Assembly (NCBI GenBank): GCA_013334765.1
Contig: JAAXWW010000004.1
Coordinates: 1-42,556, forward strand
Reading direction: 5' to 3'
DNA from: Candidatus Moraniibacteriota bacterium
Lineage (GTDB): Bacteria > Patescibacteriota > Minisyncoccia > Moranbacterales > UBA2206
DNA length: 42,556 nucleotides
The notes below the pieces were generated by a model. The model made no database searches. It was given only the letters and a program-made list of their open reading frames with translations, and was not told where the DNA came from. Shown here piece by piece: positions 17,891-26,479 of the stretch; the stretch's first letter is position 1; every line of letters starts with the position of its first letter. A program made the position numbers and the translations under genes.

Positions 17891-18994
17891 TTATTTCCCC
17901 GATTTTCTTCGATTATCGTCTTTGCATAACATTTGGCAATTTTTTGCAATAGTTTTTCCACCCTCATGCCAAGGCGTTATATGATCAGCTTCCATTTCCC
18001 CAATTTCAAAATGTTTCTTACATTTTACACATTTACCCTTTTGCCTTTCGTAGGCTTCTCGTTTCATTTTGTCATTAAACGCTCGGATATTCAGATATCT
18101 TTCTTGTCTCGTTAAAACATATGGGTAAATGCCAGATGGCTTCGTTACTTCCTCATCCTGCATCAATTCCCTGATTTCATCTTCAAGCTTATCGGCGTCA
18201 AGTTTCGCATCTTTGAATTGATTATATATTTCACCCCATTGCACACTGCCCATTTCTCGACGATAATTCGTAAAAGTTTTTCTAACCCACGCGATTACAT
18301 CTTGAAAATATTTCCACAACTCATCCGCATTTTCATCGTGCTGGTGCTTTGCCATGTATTCTTCAATCTCGCCGTTATTTATCCAAGAGATTGCAGTTTC
18401 TAAATATTCCTGCCTGATAGGCGAGCCGGCTACCAAATGTCCGCCATCATTCGCAAGTAAATACGCTGCGCAGTTTGACTTACTGAATTTCAACTTTGCG
18501 TCTGAAAGCCAAGGCCCGGTATAAACAGCATTTCTAAGCTCTTGGGGAAATAATTTTTCCCCGGCAATATTGATAATTTTAAACCAATCAAGTTTTTCCT
18601 TGTCGTTTCCCTCACAATGATAGATCATCAGATCATAATTCAAAATTTGCTCTTGTTCTTCTGGAGTCAAATTATGAAACATTGCGATTCTACCATTAAA
18701 TTCAATGGAAAAATCTCCATTTACAAATTGGGCGATACTGATTGTTCTTTGCTGTCCATCAAGCACTTCAAAATTACCATCAGCCCTCTTGACCCAATAC
18801 ATAACATTGAGAGGAAAACCATTTTTGATAGTCTTAATTACTTCATCTCGCTGTTTTCCGCTATATACAAACTCTCGTTGATATTTTGGACGAATATCCA
18901 ATTTGCCGCCAAAAGCGCTGACGCCTTCCTCAGCACTGTCTTTATAGTCTTTTACAACCTCCGCAACTTTAATTTTGTGCAAATCTATTTTCAT
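17891..18994 (-). CDS. DUF262 (GmrS-like) domain fused to an HNH endonuclease
   Basis: PKYQREFVYSGKQRDEVIKTI, FEVLDGQQRTISIAQF (DGQQR motif); C-terminal CVKCKKHF...EADHITPWHEGGKTIAKNCQMLCKDDNRRK (HNH). Confidence 0.92.
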   Translation of the reverse strand: MKIDLHKIKVAEVVKDYKDSAEEGVSAFGGKLDIRPKYQREFVYSGKQRDEVIKTIKNGFPLNVMYWVKRADGNFEVLDGQQRTISIAQFVNGDFSIEFNGRIAMFHNLTPEEQEQILNYDLMIYHCEGNDKEKLDWFKIINIAGEKLFPQELRNAVYTGPWLSDAKLKFSKSNCAAYLLANDGGHLVAGSPIRQEYLETAISWINNGEIEEYMAKHQHDENADELWKYFQDVIAWVRKTFTNYRREMGSVQWGEIYNQFKDAKLDADKLEDEIRELMQDEEVTKPSGIYPYVLTRQERYLNIRAFNDKMKREAYERQKGKCVKCKKHFEIGEMEADHITPWHEGGKTIAKNCQMLCKDDNRRKSGK

Positions 18995-19017
18995 ATTATT
19001 TCATTTTATCAATTAGT

Positions 19018-19482
19018 TTAAAAATTCTGGTTTAATATTTCTTTTATTGGTGATTTAAAATTTTTATACCACTTTATGCCTTTAAATTTACAAACAATAA
19101 TAATTGAGGTATCTTCTGAGTCATTTTCTGCTATATATTCAACCCATTCAAAAGGAATCAATCCAGTAACAAATTTATCAGAATCCCTCAATTCAACCTC
19201 AATTCCGTATCTTTGTACTATGCGATGAATTTTGCAGGCTTGTTTATAATAATCTTTATTAGTTAAATGAACTTGACTTCTATCATATTTCTTAGAATCA
19301 TATTTTTTTACATCTGTTAGAATTGCTTTTCTGCCTAAAAAAGGAGTTACTTCTTTTGTAATAAATATTTCATGATTGTACACTTCTTTCGCCGATAATT
19401 TTTTTGATAAACAATAAACTATTATCGCTATAACAATAGACACAAATATATTGACGATGCTCAGCATTTGATCTAATGTCAT
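19018..19482 (-). CDS. Small N-terminally membrane-anchored protein of unknown function
   Basis: N-terminal TM MLSIVNIFVSIVIAIIVYCL then about 120 aa soluble region; gaps of 4 and 23 nt to its neighbours. Confidence 0.65.
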   Translation of the reverse strand: MTLDQMLSIVNIFVSIVIAIIVYCLSKKLSAKEVYNHEIFITKEVTPFLGRKAILTDVKKYDSKKYDRSQVHLTNKDYYKQACKIHRIVQRYGIEVELRDSDKFVTGLIPFEWVEYIAENDSEDTSIIIVCKFKGIKWYKNFKSPIKEILNQNF

Positions 19483-19486
19483 AAAA

Positions 19487-20632
19487 TTATTTTTGTGGTT
19501 TTTTGTTTCTAATTAAAACTCTTGCGTAAGGAACTTCAACAATTCCATTTTTAATCATATATAAATCACCATCCACAGCACCTCTCTTCTGGACTTCTTT
19601 TCTGTATTTTTTATGCTCTATTTTATATGGCTTGACCCCAATTTCTTTTCCTGAATTGGATATACCCAGACCAATAATATCAAATTGTCCCGGATTATAT
19701 TTATCGAGAAAAGTAATTGGCACACCTATAGGATCTGCATAGTCCATAGGTATTTCAGAGGTTTTATCAACATTAATACCTTTATAATTTTCATATTTTG
19801 GATATTCTTCGGGTTTGTATTTTTTATAAAGCACTAGGTTTTCATGGCGTTCTTCATAGTCTAAATTCGTAAACCAGCGCACTCCCTTAACACGAATATA
19901 TTTTTTACCATCATCATCAATTCTAGAGCTAGCTGCGTTTAGAGGATAATCATCTGGCACCTGGAACTCACGATCGCCGCTATGGATACTCGCTCCAAGC
20001 CACATCCTATTATCTTTAATAACTTTAAAACATTCCCTATAGGTAATTGCATTAACATTACCAATAATCAAAAACTTTTTATTATATTCTGTGAGTTGGG
20101 CGATATATTCTCTAAAAAGCGAAAATGGTGGATTTGATACCACAACATCTGCTTGTCTCAAAAGTTCTATACTCTCTTCGCTTCTAAAATCCCCATCGCC
20201 TTTGAGTGGTGCCCATTCGTTATTTTTATTTACTTTTAGTTGCTCGGCAATATCACGCAAATCAAATGCGCCATTACCATCCAAATCACAAACTTCGTTG
20301 ATAATAAATTTGTTTGCTGTTGCTTTTGGACGACCTTTTAGTGTAGCGAGCGTTTTATCGTCACCAAATAACGCCAGTTGCGTGTTGGCCACAGGAGAAG
20401 GCTTATAACTCGTAGCGATAAGCCTCTTCAGACCCAGAGCATTGAAATTTGAAGCAAAATACTTGAAAAAATTACTTTCAAAAGGATCATCACAATTGCA
20501 ATAGACCACCTTGTTACGAAATTGTTCTTTGTAATGCTTTAATTCCTTTTCAATATCAACAAGCTGAGTATAGAACTCATCCTTTTTTGCCTTACTGGCT
20601 TTATGCAAGTTTGTATTTAAAGATTTTGCCAT
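19487..20632 (-). CDS. EcoRI-methylase-family adenine-specific DNA methyltransferase
   Basis: KKDEFYTQLVDIEKEL; VVYCNCDDPFESNFFKYFASNF; VVVSNPPFSLFREYI (NPPF motif); EcoRI-MTase-like architecture. Confidence 0.9.
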   Translation of the reverse strand: MAKSLNTNLHKASKAKKDEFYTQLVDIEKELKHYKEQFRNKVVYCNCDDPFESNFFKYFASNFNALGLKRLIATSYKPSPVANTQLALFGDDKTLATLKGRPKATANKFIINEVCDLDGNGAFDLRDIAEQLKVNKNNEWAPLKGDGDFRSEESIELLRQADVVVSNPPFSLFREYIAQLTEYNKKFLIIGNVNAITYRECFKVIKDNRMWLGASIHSGDREFQVPDDYPLNAASSRIDDDGKKYIRVKGVRWFTNLDYEERHENLVLYKKYKPEEYPKYENYKGINVDKTSEIPMDYADPIGVPITFLDKYNPGQFDIIGLGISNSGKEIGVKPYKIEHKKYRKEVQKRGAVDGDLYMIKNGIVEVPYARVLIRNKKPQK

Positions 20633-20633
20633 A

Positions 20634-20828
20634 TTATTTATTAAAAATCTTTAAAATATCTTCTTTCCTATACCTCCGATCGCCACGCTTCCCGAACCGG
20701 ATAGCTTTCAGAGTGCCTTCATTGTCCCAATTACGGAGGGTGTTGGGATGACAATTGAGAATTTCGCACGCCTCTTGAAGCGTGAGTATTTCGGGCAAAC
20801 TATCGATTTTCTTAGATTTATTTTCCAT
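20634..20828 (-). CDS. Excisionase/MerR-type helix-turn-helix DNA-binding protein
   Basis: ILTLQEACEILNCHPNTLRNWDNEGTLKAIRFGKRGDRRYRKEDILKIF; ATG at 20828 preferred to the TTG at 20834 in the track. Confidence 0.88.
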   Translation of the reverse strand: MENKSKKIDSLPEILTLQEACEILNCHPNTLRNWDNEGTLKAIRFGKRGDRRYRKEDILKIFNK

Positions 20829-20833
20829 AGTCA

Positions 20834-20864
20834 AAACTTACCATAAGTTTACAATAAATTATGG
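20834..20864. promoter_or_regulatory. Nested inverted repeats, putative operator for the HTH gene
   Basis: AAACTTA-CCA-TAAGTTT (20834-20850) overlapping CCATAA-N12-TTATGG (20841-20864), immediately upstream of the ATG. Confidence 0.5.
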
Positions 20865-20893
20865 TTTCAGTAAAACATCGACCAACTTAATAA

Positions 20894-22273
20894 TTACCGC
20901 TTCGTAACCAAAAATCCTCCTTCAAACCTGTTCTTCTCCACAGTCGTCAGCGCCAGCATTGAGAAGGCATCCGCCAAATCATCGTGTTTTTCCTTTCCGA
21001 ATCCGACCAATTGCTCGATCAGTCTTTCCGCTCCAAATCTTGGAAAGATGATTTTTCCGGTCTGGATGAGATTCGTCGTCAAAGCCAAGCGGGATCTCTT
21101 GTCGCTTCCATGAGGGCTGATCCCCTCTGCCCTTACGCCGTTAACTGCCAATTGCTGAACCACTGACTCCTGATAGCCGACTTTTTCAACATACACGCGG
21201 GAAGAAAGCCCTGCGCTCGCAAAAGCGCTGTGAATGGATTCTATCCTTTCGACCGTTTCAGGAAATCCCATCCTCTCATTCACTGGATTTGGTAGGATAT
21301 ATATTCTTAGATTTTCTCCGCATCCATAGATATAAGCTGAAACGATCGCGGTATAATCCGCAGTATCCTTTTCCGATATCGCCAAGTCGACTGCCGTGGC
21401 TACATATCTGGGGCTTTCTGCCGGAAGACTGTCATAATGATGGAGCCATTCTGGAAAGATAAGCTGGTCTTCTTCCGGGACGATCCGGAGCATGTACTCC
21501 CGTTGCCAGGCGTTCTCGTTCGGAACGGAAAGCTTCAATCTCTCTATATCTTCCATGCTCTTGAATTTTCCCGGCCAAAGAATCCTGCCTTCGTAGTCGA
21601 CAATAGGAAAGGCTTTGTATATCCCGTCCCATTTCCTTTTTTCGATATTCTCTTTAAGGCGCATGAGCAATGAATCCTCATGCAGAAGATTCCCGATCAC
21701 TACTATCTTGGTATCACGATCTCCGGCAGGAATGACTTCGCTGACGAACCACCTGAAAGTCCTGTCTCTTGCTTCTCTGGTTTTCACAGAACCAAGATCC
21801 TCCACGTCATCGCAGACTATCAAGTCCGGACGATACGCCCCGTGCCTCATTCCCCTGATGCTCTGGTCCGCCGAAGCGACCATTATCCTGGCATTGAATT
21901 TCGGAAGCACTATGGAAAAGGCACTCCATTCTCCGGACTGATCAGAGAACGGACCCATTTCCTTTTTCAGGAGCTCATTGGTTTCAAGTTCTTTCCTTAG
22001 ATTGGCCATGATGAGCCTGGCTTGTTGCTGTGTCTGGGTGAAGATCACTACGAACTTCTTCTGCTGTTTGCCCATTATCGCCCAAAGCGGATAAGACAAG
22101 GTCATGATCGTAGATTTCGATGATCCCCTGAATGCCACAACGACCGCTCCCTTGACCGAATTGCTCTCCGTGATGCGAAACATGTCTTTCTGAAATTCAG
22201 CCGTTTCATACCTGACATATTCTCCGAAATAGACATTGAAAAACCAGTAGTGGCTTTCTCTTGTTGTTTTCAA
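20894..22273 (-). CDS. terL: Phage terminase large subunit
   Basis: GAVVVAFRGSSKSTIMTLSYPLWAIMG; PDLIVCDDVEDLGSVKTREARDRTFRWF; nuclease-like VATAVDLAISEKDTADYTAIVSA; ...EKHDDLADAFSMLAL. Confidence 0.92.
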   Translation of the reverse strand: MKTTRESHYWFFNVYFGEYVRYETAEFQKDMFRITESNSVKGAVVVAFRGSSKSTIMTLSYPLWAIMGKQQKKFVVIFTQTQQQARLIMANLRKELETNELLKKEMGPFSDQSGEWSAFSIVLPKFNARIMVASADQSIRGMRHGAYRPDLIVCDDVEDLGSVKTREARDRTFRWFVSEVIPAGDRDTKIVVIGNLLHEDSLLMRLKENIEKRKWDGIYKAFPIVDYEGRILWPGKFKSMEDIERLKLSVPNENAWQREYMLRIVPEEDQLIFPEWLHHYDSLPAESPRYVATAVDLAISEKDTADYTAIVSAYIYGCGENLRIYILPNPVNERMGFPETVERIESIHSAFASAGLSSRVYVEKVGYQESVVQQLAVNGVRAEGISPHGSDKRSRLALTTNLIQTGKIIFPRFGAERLIEQLVGFGKEKHDDLADAFSMLALTTVEKNRFEGGFLVTKR

Positions 22274-22302
22274 GCGAACTTTCCTATCCTTGATTAACTC
22301 CT

Positions 22303-22761
22303 CTATTTATCTGGTTTTGATTCTTCGGTTCCATTCTTTTCCGGACTCCCGGAAGCCAATCGCAGAGCCGCCTCTACGATTTTCTTCTGTTCATCTGTAA
22401 GTTCTTGATTATCACTCTTTCCTCGATCAAAAACCTCAACTTTATTGGCGTATGCGCGATGACGATTCTGCAGCCAGAACCTGACTGCGGAAAAGTTATT
22501 GTTCTTAATCGCACTGATCAGTTGCGACTCCGATAAATCATTGATCATCTGCACGCCTTCCTCAATCGCTTCATCGGCATCGTCGGCAAACCGCCTGTCT
22601 GCAATCCGCCAACGATAATATGTCGCACGACTGATCCCGGCCTTTTGAACCGCCACTTGAACGATGGGCAGTTTTGCCAGTTGTTCCAAAACCGCCTTTT
22701 TGTCATCGGCTGTCCGCTTTTTGGTATTTTTGTTATTTGCCATCTCTTTTGTCTTTATCAA
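22303..22761 (-). CDS. Terminase small subunit-like HTH protein
   Basis: VAVQKAGISRATYYRWRIADRRFADDADEAIEEG...AIKNNNFSAVRFWLQNRHRAYANK, directly upstream of terL. Confidence 0.75.
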   Translation of the reverse strand: MIKTKEMANNKNTKKRTADDKKAVLEQLAKLPIVQVAVQKAGISRATYYRWRIADRRFADDADEAIEEGVQMINDLSESQLISAIKNNNFSAVRFWLQNRHRAYANKVEVFDRGKSDNQELTDEQKKIVEAALRLASGSPEKNGTEESKPDK

Positions 22762-23503
22762 TTGCTCTCGTAACTTTTACTCCTAACTTGGAAAATCGTT
22801 CAATGATTGTCCGGCAATATTCCGGATCAAGTTCGATCATGATGCATTTTCTTTTCGTCTGTTCACAGGCAATGCCGGTAGAACCGGAACCTGCGCAAGG
22901 TTCGTAGACAACATCACCGATTGAAGTGCTGTTCAAAATCAATCTCCTCATTAAGCTCAATGGCTTTTGCGTCGGATGGAGCGCGCTCTTGTTTGGCTTA
23001 GGACAAAACAGAACCGATTTGTCCTGCGACTTCCTGAATTCATGCACCCCGAACCAACCGACGGCGATAAGTTCGTGCATCGGGAGATAATCTTTCCTTC
23101 CGATCACTGCGTGATTTTTTATCCAGATCAGAAGCTGGGAAAAATGCACTCCGGATTTTTCCATGCCTTCGCGCAGAGCGAAAATCTGCTTGTCGCTGTT
23201 GAAAATATAGAACGAGTTTTTGCGCGTGAGACATGGAATGACTAGCGCAATCAGATCTTCCACAAATTTGGCATACTGCTTTTCGGAAACGAATCCGTCA
23301 TTGAGAATGTCCTTATCCACTTTGACTTGGCTGAATCCCTTCTTGCTGGCCGTATAGTCAATTCCGTATGGGATGTCAGAGATGAAAGCGTTGATTTTGC
23401 TTTCTCCGATCGCTTTTTCCACGATCTTGGGATCCAAAGCATCACCACACACCAGAATGTGATCGCCGATTTGAAACTTGTCCCCGTAATTAATTTTTGT
23501 CAT
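22733..23503 (-). CDS. Site-specific DNA methyltransferase (N4/N6)
   Basis: AFISDIPYGIDYTASKKGF (DPPY-like DIPY), HPTQKPLSLMRRLI, GDVVYEPCAGSGSTGIACEQTKRKCIMIELDPEYC. Confidence 0.9.
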   Translation of the reverse strand: MTKINYGDKFQIGDHILVCGDALDPKIVEKAIGESKINAFISDIPYGIDYTASKKGFSQVKVDKDILNDGFVSEKQYAKFVEDLIALVIPCLTRKNSFYIFNSDKQIFALREGMEKSGVHFSQLLIWIKNHAVIGRKDYLPMHELIAVGWFGVHEFRKSQDKSVLFCPKPNKSALHPTQKPLSLMRRLILNSTSIGDVVYEPCAGSGSTGIACEQTKRKCIMIELDPEYCRTIIERFSKLGVKVTRAIDKDKRDGK

Positions 23504-24788
23504 TTGTTTTTGTGTTATTGATTAGCTTGGCTTTTCGTCCAGTCAGTTTCTCATGCCTATTAATTATCAGTTGGCAAAACTTGGGTTCGATTTCCGTAAG
23601 ATAGGCTCTACGCTTAAGCATCTCTGCCGCTATCAGGGTGCTTCCGCTCCCGCCGTATAAATCCAAAATGACATCGCCTGGTTTTGAACACCTGCGAATG
23701 GCTTTTTCGTGGAGCGTCGGCGGTTTGGAAGTACTGTGCTCATACTCATTCCCAGCCAAACGCTTAGCCAGCCAGATATCCAATTCGTCCAGGATATCGT
23801 CGATAAGGCGATTGCCAGTTCCGATTTCCTTGTTCATCACCTCGTTCAAATTTTGCAAATTCCGGGAAAGATAGGGACTGCCGACTGTGCCATAAACACA
23901 GGGTTCGTAGCATTTGGAAAAAGCCACGCCCGGAGTCGGATTCTGGGCATTCTTGATCCACATGCAGACCCTCTTGTTCTCGATGCCGAGTTCCCGAAAA
24001 ATATCCTGCACCATTCCTATGTAGCGCTGGTCGCAATAGCAAAAGTAATGGAAGGCTTTGTTAGCCACCGACATCGCGCTTCGCATACCGCTTCTCAAAA
24101 ATTCGCGATATTCCGAGTCGGATTTGTTATCGTCCACCTTGCCTCCATAGCTTTTGTTCCCGCTGATTCCCTTGTTATAGGAAACACCGATGTTGTAAAT
24201 CGGATCGGTATATATCATGGACGTTTTCTCTCCGCCCATCAGCCTTTTGATGTTTTCAGGATCGTGCGCATCTCCGCAAAGCAAGCGATGCGACCCGATC
24301 TCGAACAAGTCCCCTGACTTTATTTCGGTTTCCTCTATCTTCTCCAATTCCTTTTCTTCCTGAAAATTGTCATCTTCGGTTTCCAAAGAATCGTCCCAAA
24401 TCTGAGACAAATCATCATCGTCAAAACCGACCTCCAAAAGGACGCCTAAATCGAACTCCTTGAGAAGTTCCAAATCCCATTCCCCGGTATTCTTGTTCAA
24501 CCTGAGATTGAGCTCTTTTTCCTTTTCGATATCGGGAATATCCAAGTAGACCACCGGGACTTCCTTGTATCCCATCTCCTTGGCCACTTTCAATCTGAAA
24601 TGCCCGCCTATGAGGATATTCTTCCTGTTGGGAGCGGAATTGGCGATCAAGGGATTGACCAGACCGAATCTTTCGATGCTTTCTCTTAACTTTGCTTTTT
24701 TGACGTCATCCCATTTCCGAGGATTATATACAGACGCCTTTAAAGAATCAATTTCAACAAAATTGATTCTTAGATTTTCTTTTCCCAT
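23490..24788 (-). CDS. ParB N-terminal domain fused to a DNA methyltransferase
   Basis: NPRKWDDVKKAKLRESIERFGLVNPLIAN...LIGGHFRLKVAKEMG (ParB-like); YTDPIYNIG, KPGDVILDLYGGSGSTLIAAEMLKRRAYLTEIEPKFC. Confidence 0.9.
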   Translation of the reverse strand: MGKENLRINFVEIDSLKASVYNPRKWDDVKKAKLRESIERFGLVNPLIANSAPNRKNILIGGHFRLKVAKEMGYKEVPVVYLDIPDIEKEKELNLRLNKNTGEWDLELLKEFDLGVLLEVGFDDDDLSQIWDDSLETEDDNFQEEKELEKIEETEIKSGDLFEIGSHRLLCGDAHDPENIKRLMGGEKTSMIYTDPIYNIGVSYNKGISGNKSYGGKVDDNKSDSEYREFLRSGMRSAMSVANKAFHYFCYCDQRYIGMVQDIFRELGIENKRVCMWIKNAQNPTPGVAFSKCYEPCVYGTVGSPYLSRNLQNLNEVMNKEIGTGNRLIDDILDELDIWLAKRLAGNEYEHSTSKPPTLHEKAIRRCSKPGDVILDLYGGSGSTLIAAEMLKRRAYLTEIEPKFCQLIINRHEKLTGRKAKLINNTKTNDKN

Positions 24789-24876
24789 TCGTTTTTTGAG
24801 AAAAGAACCAAGACACTTGAAGTTGCAACCAGTCTTCCTTATTTCCGATTAAAGAATAGAAAAGATCCATAACTAA

Positions 24877-24956
24877 CCACTAGCGCTTAATTTCCTTCTC
24901 TTGAAGTTAGAAACTTAATCGCTCTTTACTCCTTACTCTTTACTCTTACCTAGTGG
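24877..24956. repeat. CCACTAG/CTAGTGG inverted repeat enclosing short TTACTC-type tandem repeats
   Basis: CCACTAG at 24877-24883 and CTAGTGG at 24950-24956; interior TTTACTCCTTACTCTTTACTCTTAC. Confidence 0.55.
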
Positions 24957-25099
24957 CTATTCTGTTGGATCTGATATATATAACTATATGATATTTGCTT
25001 CCACGACTGCATTGCTTATTATTCTATTCCTCTCTTCCGGGCGCTGTCAAATCTGATGGCTGAAAAAAATCAATGAGCCTTTGGGGGCTTTTGGCAAAG

Positions 25100-25969
25100 T
25101 TATTTCATCCACAAAGACAGAACATCAGCTAGTTCCTGCTCGTATCCCCTGTATCCATGATCGGCATCGCCGAGAATATGAGTCCCCGCTTTAGGCGAAT
25201 TAGACAACGATCTTTTTGTTCTCTCCATTGTTTCCTCCACTGGGATAACCAGGGCTTCGTCTTTTCTGCCCATTACTGTATAGGCCGGAATTGTTATTCT
25301 TGAAAGAAGCGGCAACGTATCTTCGGGATTATGGAAGTTGAATATCGCAACTTTGGAATCCTTGCTCCCAAGACTAACGTATGCATTCGCAGAAAGATAG
25401 CACTCATCCCAAACGGGATGTGGCAATAGCTCATCTCCTTTGCCTTCTGAAATCATCCGTTTCGCCGTCTCGTTATCCTCATCATGACTCCCGTCCATCT
25501 TCGCGAGCCCGACCATGTCGGCAGGAGAAAGAAAGATAACCGAAGATATCCTCTCGTCGTTTCCGTTAGCGCAATAATACGCGACTTTCGGAGCGCCCAG
25601 GCTATGACCCTGGAGATGGATATCAGAAAAACCTCTTGATGCGACAAAATCCACCGCAGCAGCGATATCGATTTGGCTGTCTTCGAATTTCTCGTAAGCG
25701 TTCCCGATCCTGACAATGGTCCTCTTCCCGTCCACGATCTTAGTCAGATCCTTTATGAACTCGCACCCGCGGTTATTGAAGGTAAGGAAGGCGATGCCGT
25801 TCTTGGTAAGGGTTTCGGCAGTGGCATCAAGGAACTTGTTCTCGTAGAAATTGCCAGCCATCCCATGGACATGGACAAGAATTTTGCTGGTCGCCTCTTC
25901 CGGCTCATACAGAAGGCCGACCAGTTCAATTGAATCACGAGTGATGATCCGTTGAAATGAAGTTTTCAT
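25100..25969 (-). CDS. Alpha/beta hydrolase
   Basis: ILVHVHGMAGNFYENK; IHLQGHSLGAPKVAYY (GHSLG nucleophile elbow); GDADHGYRGYEQELADVLSLWM. Confidence 0.85.
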   Translation of the reverse strand: MKTSFQRIITRDSIELVGLLYEPEEATSKILVHVHGMAGNFYENKFLDATAETLTKNGIAFLTFNNRGCEFIKDLTKIVDGKRTIVRIGNAYEKFEDSQIDIAAAVDFVASRGFSDIHLQGHSLGAPKVAYYCANGNDERISSVIFLSPADMVGLAKMDGSHDEDNETAKRMISEGKGDELLPHPVWDECYLSANAYVSLGSKDSKVAIFNFHNPEDTLPLLSRITIPAYTVMGRKDEALVIPVEETMERTKRSLSNSPKAGTHILGDADHGYRGYEQELADVLSLWMK

Positions 25970-26463
25970 AATGTCGTTTCGATAAAGAATTTTTTTATTA
26001 TCTCTTCGAATCCAAAAGCAAGCTTGGTTCCATTCTCAATTTCTTTTTTCGTTAGCCAAATCAACTCTTGGCCTTCGAGAAGATTGACGTCAGGAATATC
26101 GAAATTAACTTCACAGGTGAAGATGTGCTGCTCACAATCACGCTCATCTTCATAGATATGAAAGTGCTCGTGTCCTTGAAGAAGAAATGGTTTTCCTGTT
26201 CTGAGATCCAGAAGCTCTTCGGCTATTTCCCTTTCGACTGCTGCGACTGGATCCTCTCCTTCGTCGATATGTCCGCCCAAAAGATCGAGCATATTGGGAA
26301 AAGGAATGAAATCTTTGTCATCACGCCGAAAAAGTAAGACGGCCGTCTTTTCTGGATTATAAAAAATTATTCCGCAGCCTCTTTTTTTCATAATTTTTCT
26401 CTGTGTTAATGGTAGATCAAAGCTTGATTTTTGTCCAAAAATAAGGCAAAATTTAGCCATCAC
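25966..26463 (-). CDS. NUDIX hydrolase
   Basis: LLGGHIDEGEDPVAAVEREIAEEL Nudix box; true start may be internal (MKKRGCGIIFYN). Confidence 0.9.
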   Translation of the reverse strand: MMAKFCLIFGQKSSFDLPLTQRKIMKKRGCGIIFYNPEKTAVLLFRRDDKDFIPFPNMLDLLGGHIDEGEDPVAAVEREIAEELLDLRTGKPFLLQGHEHFHIYEDERDCEQHIFTCEVNFDIPDVNLLEGQELIWLTKKEIENGTKLAFGFEEIIKKFFIETTL

Positions 26464-26479
26464 TAAAAAAGCTATTGAT

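Noticed and set aside
23709-24317. 202-aa plus-strand ORF
   Set aside because: Entirely antisense to the ParB-MTase gene, whose motifs are unambiguous.
24923-24950. CRISPR array
   Set aside because: Repeats are about 7 nt and contiguous, without spacers; no cas genes in the window (the Cas4-like half of the DUF2779 protein is not evidence of CRISPR).
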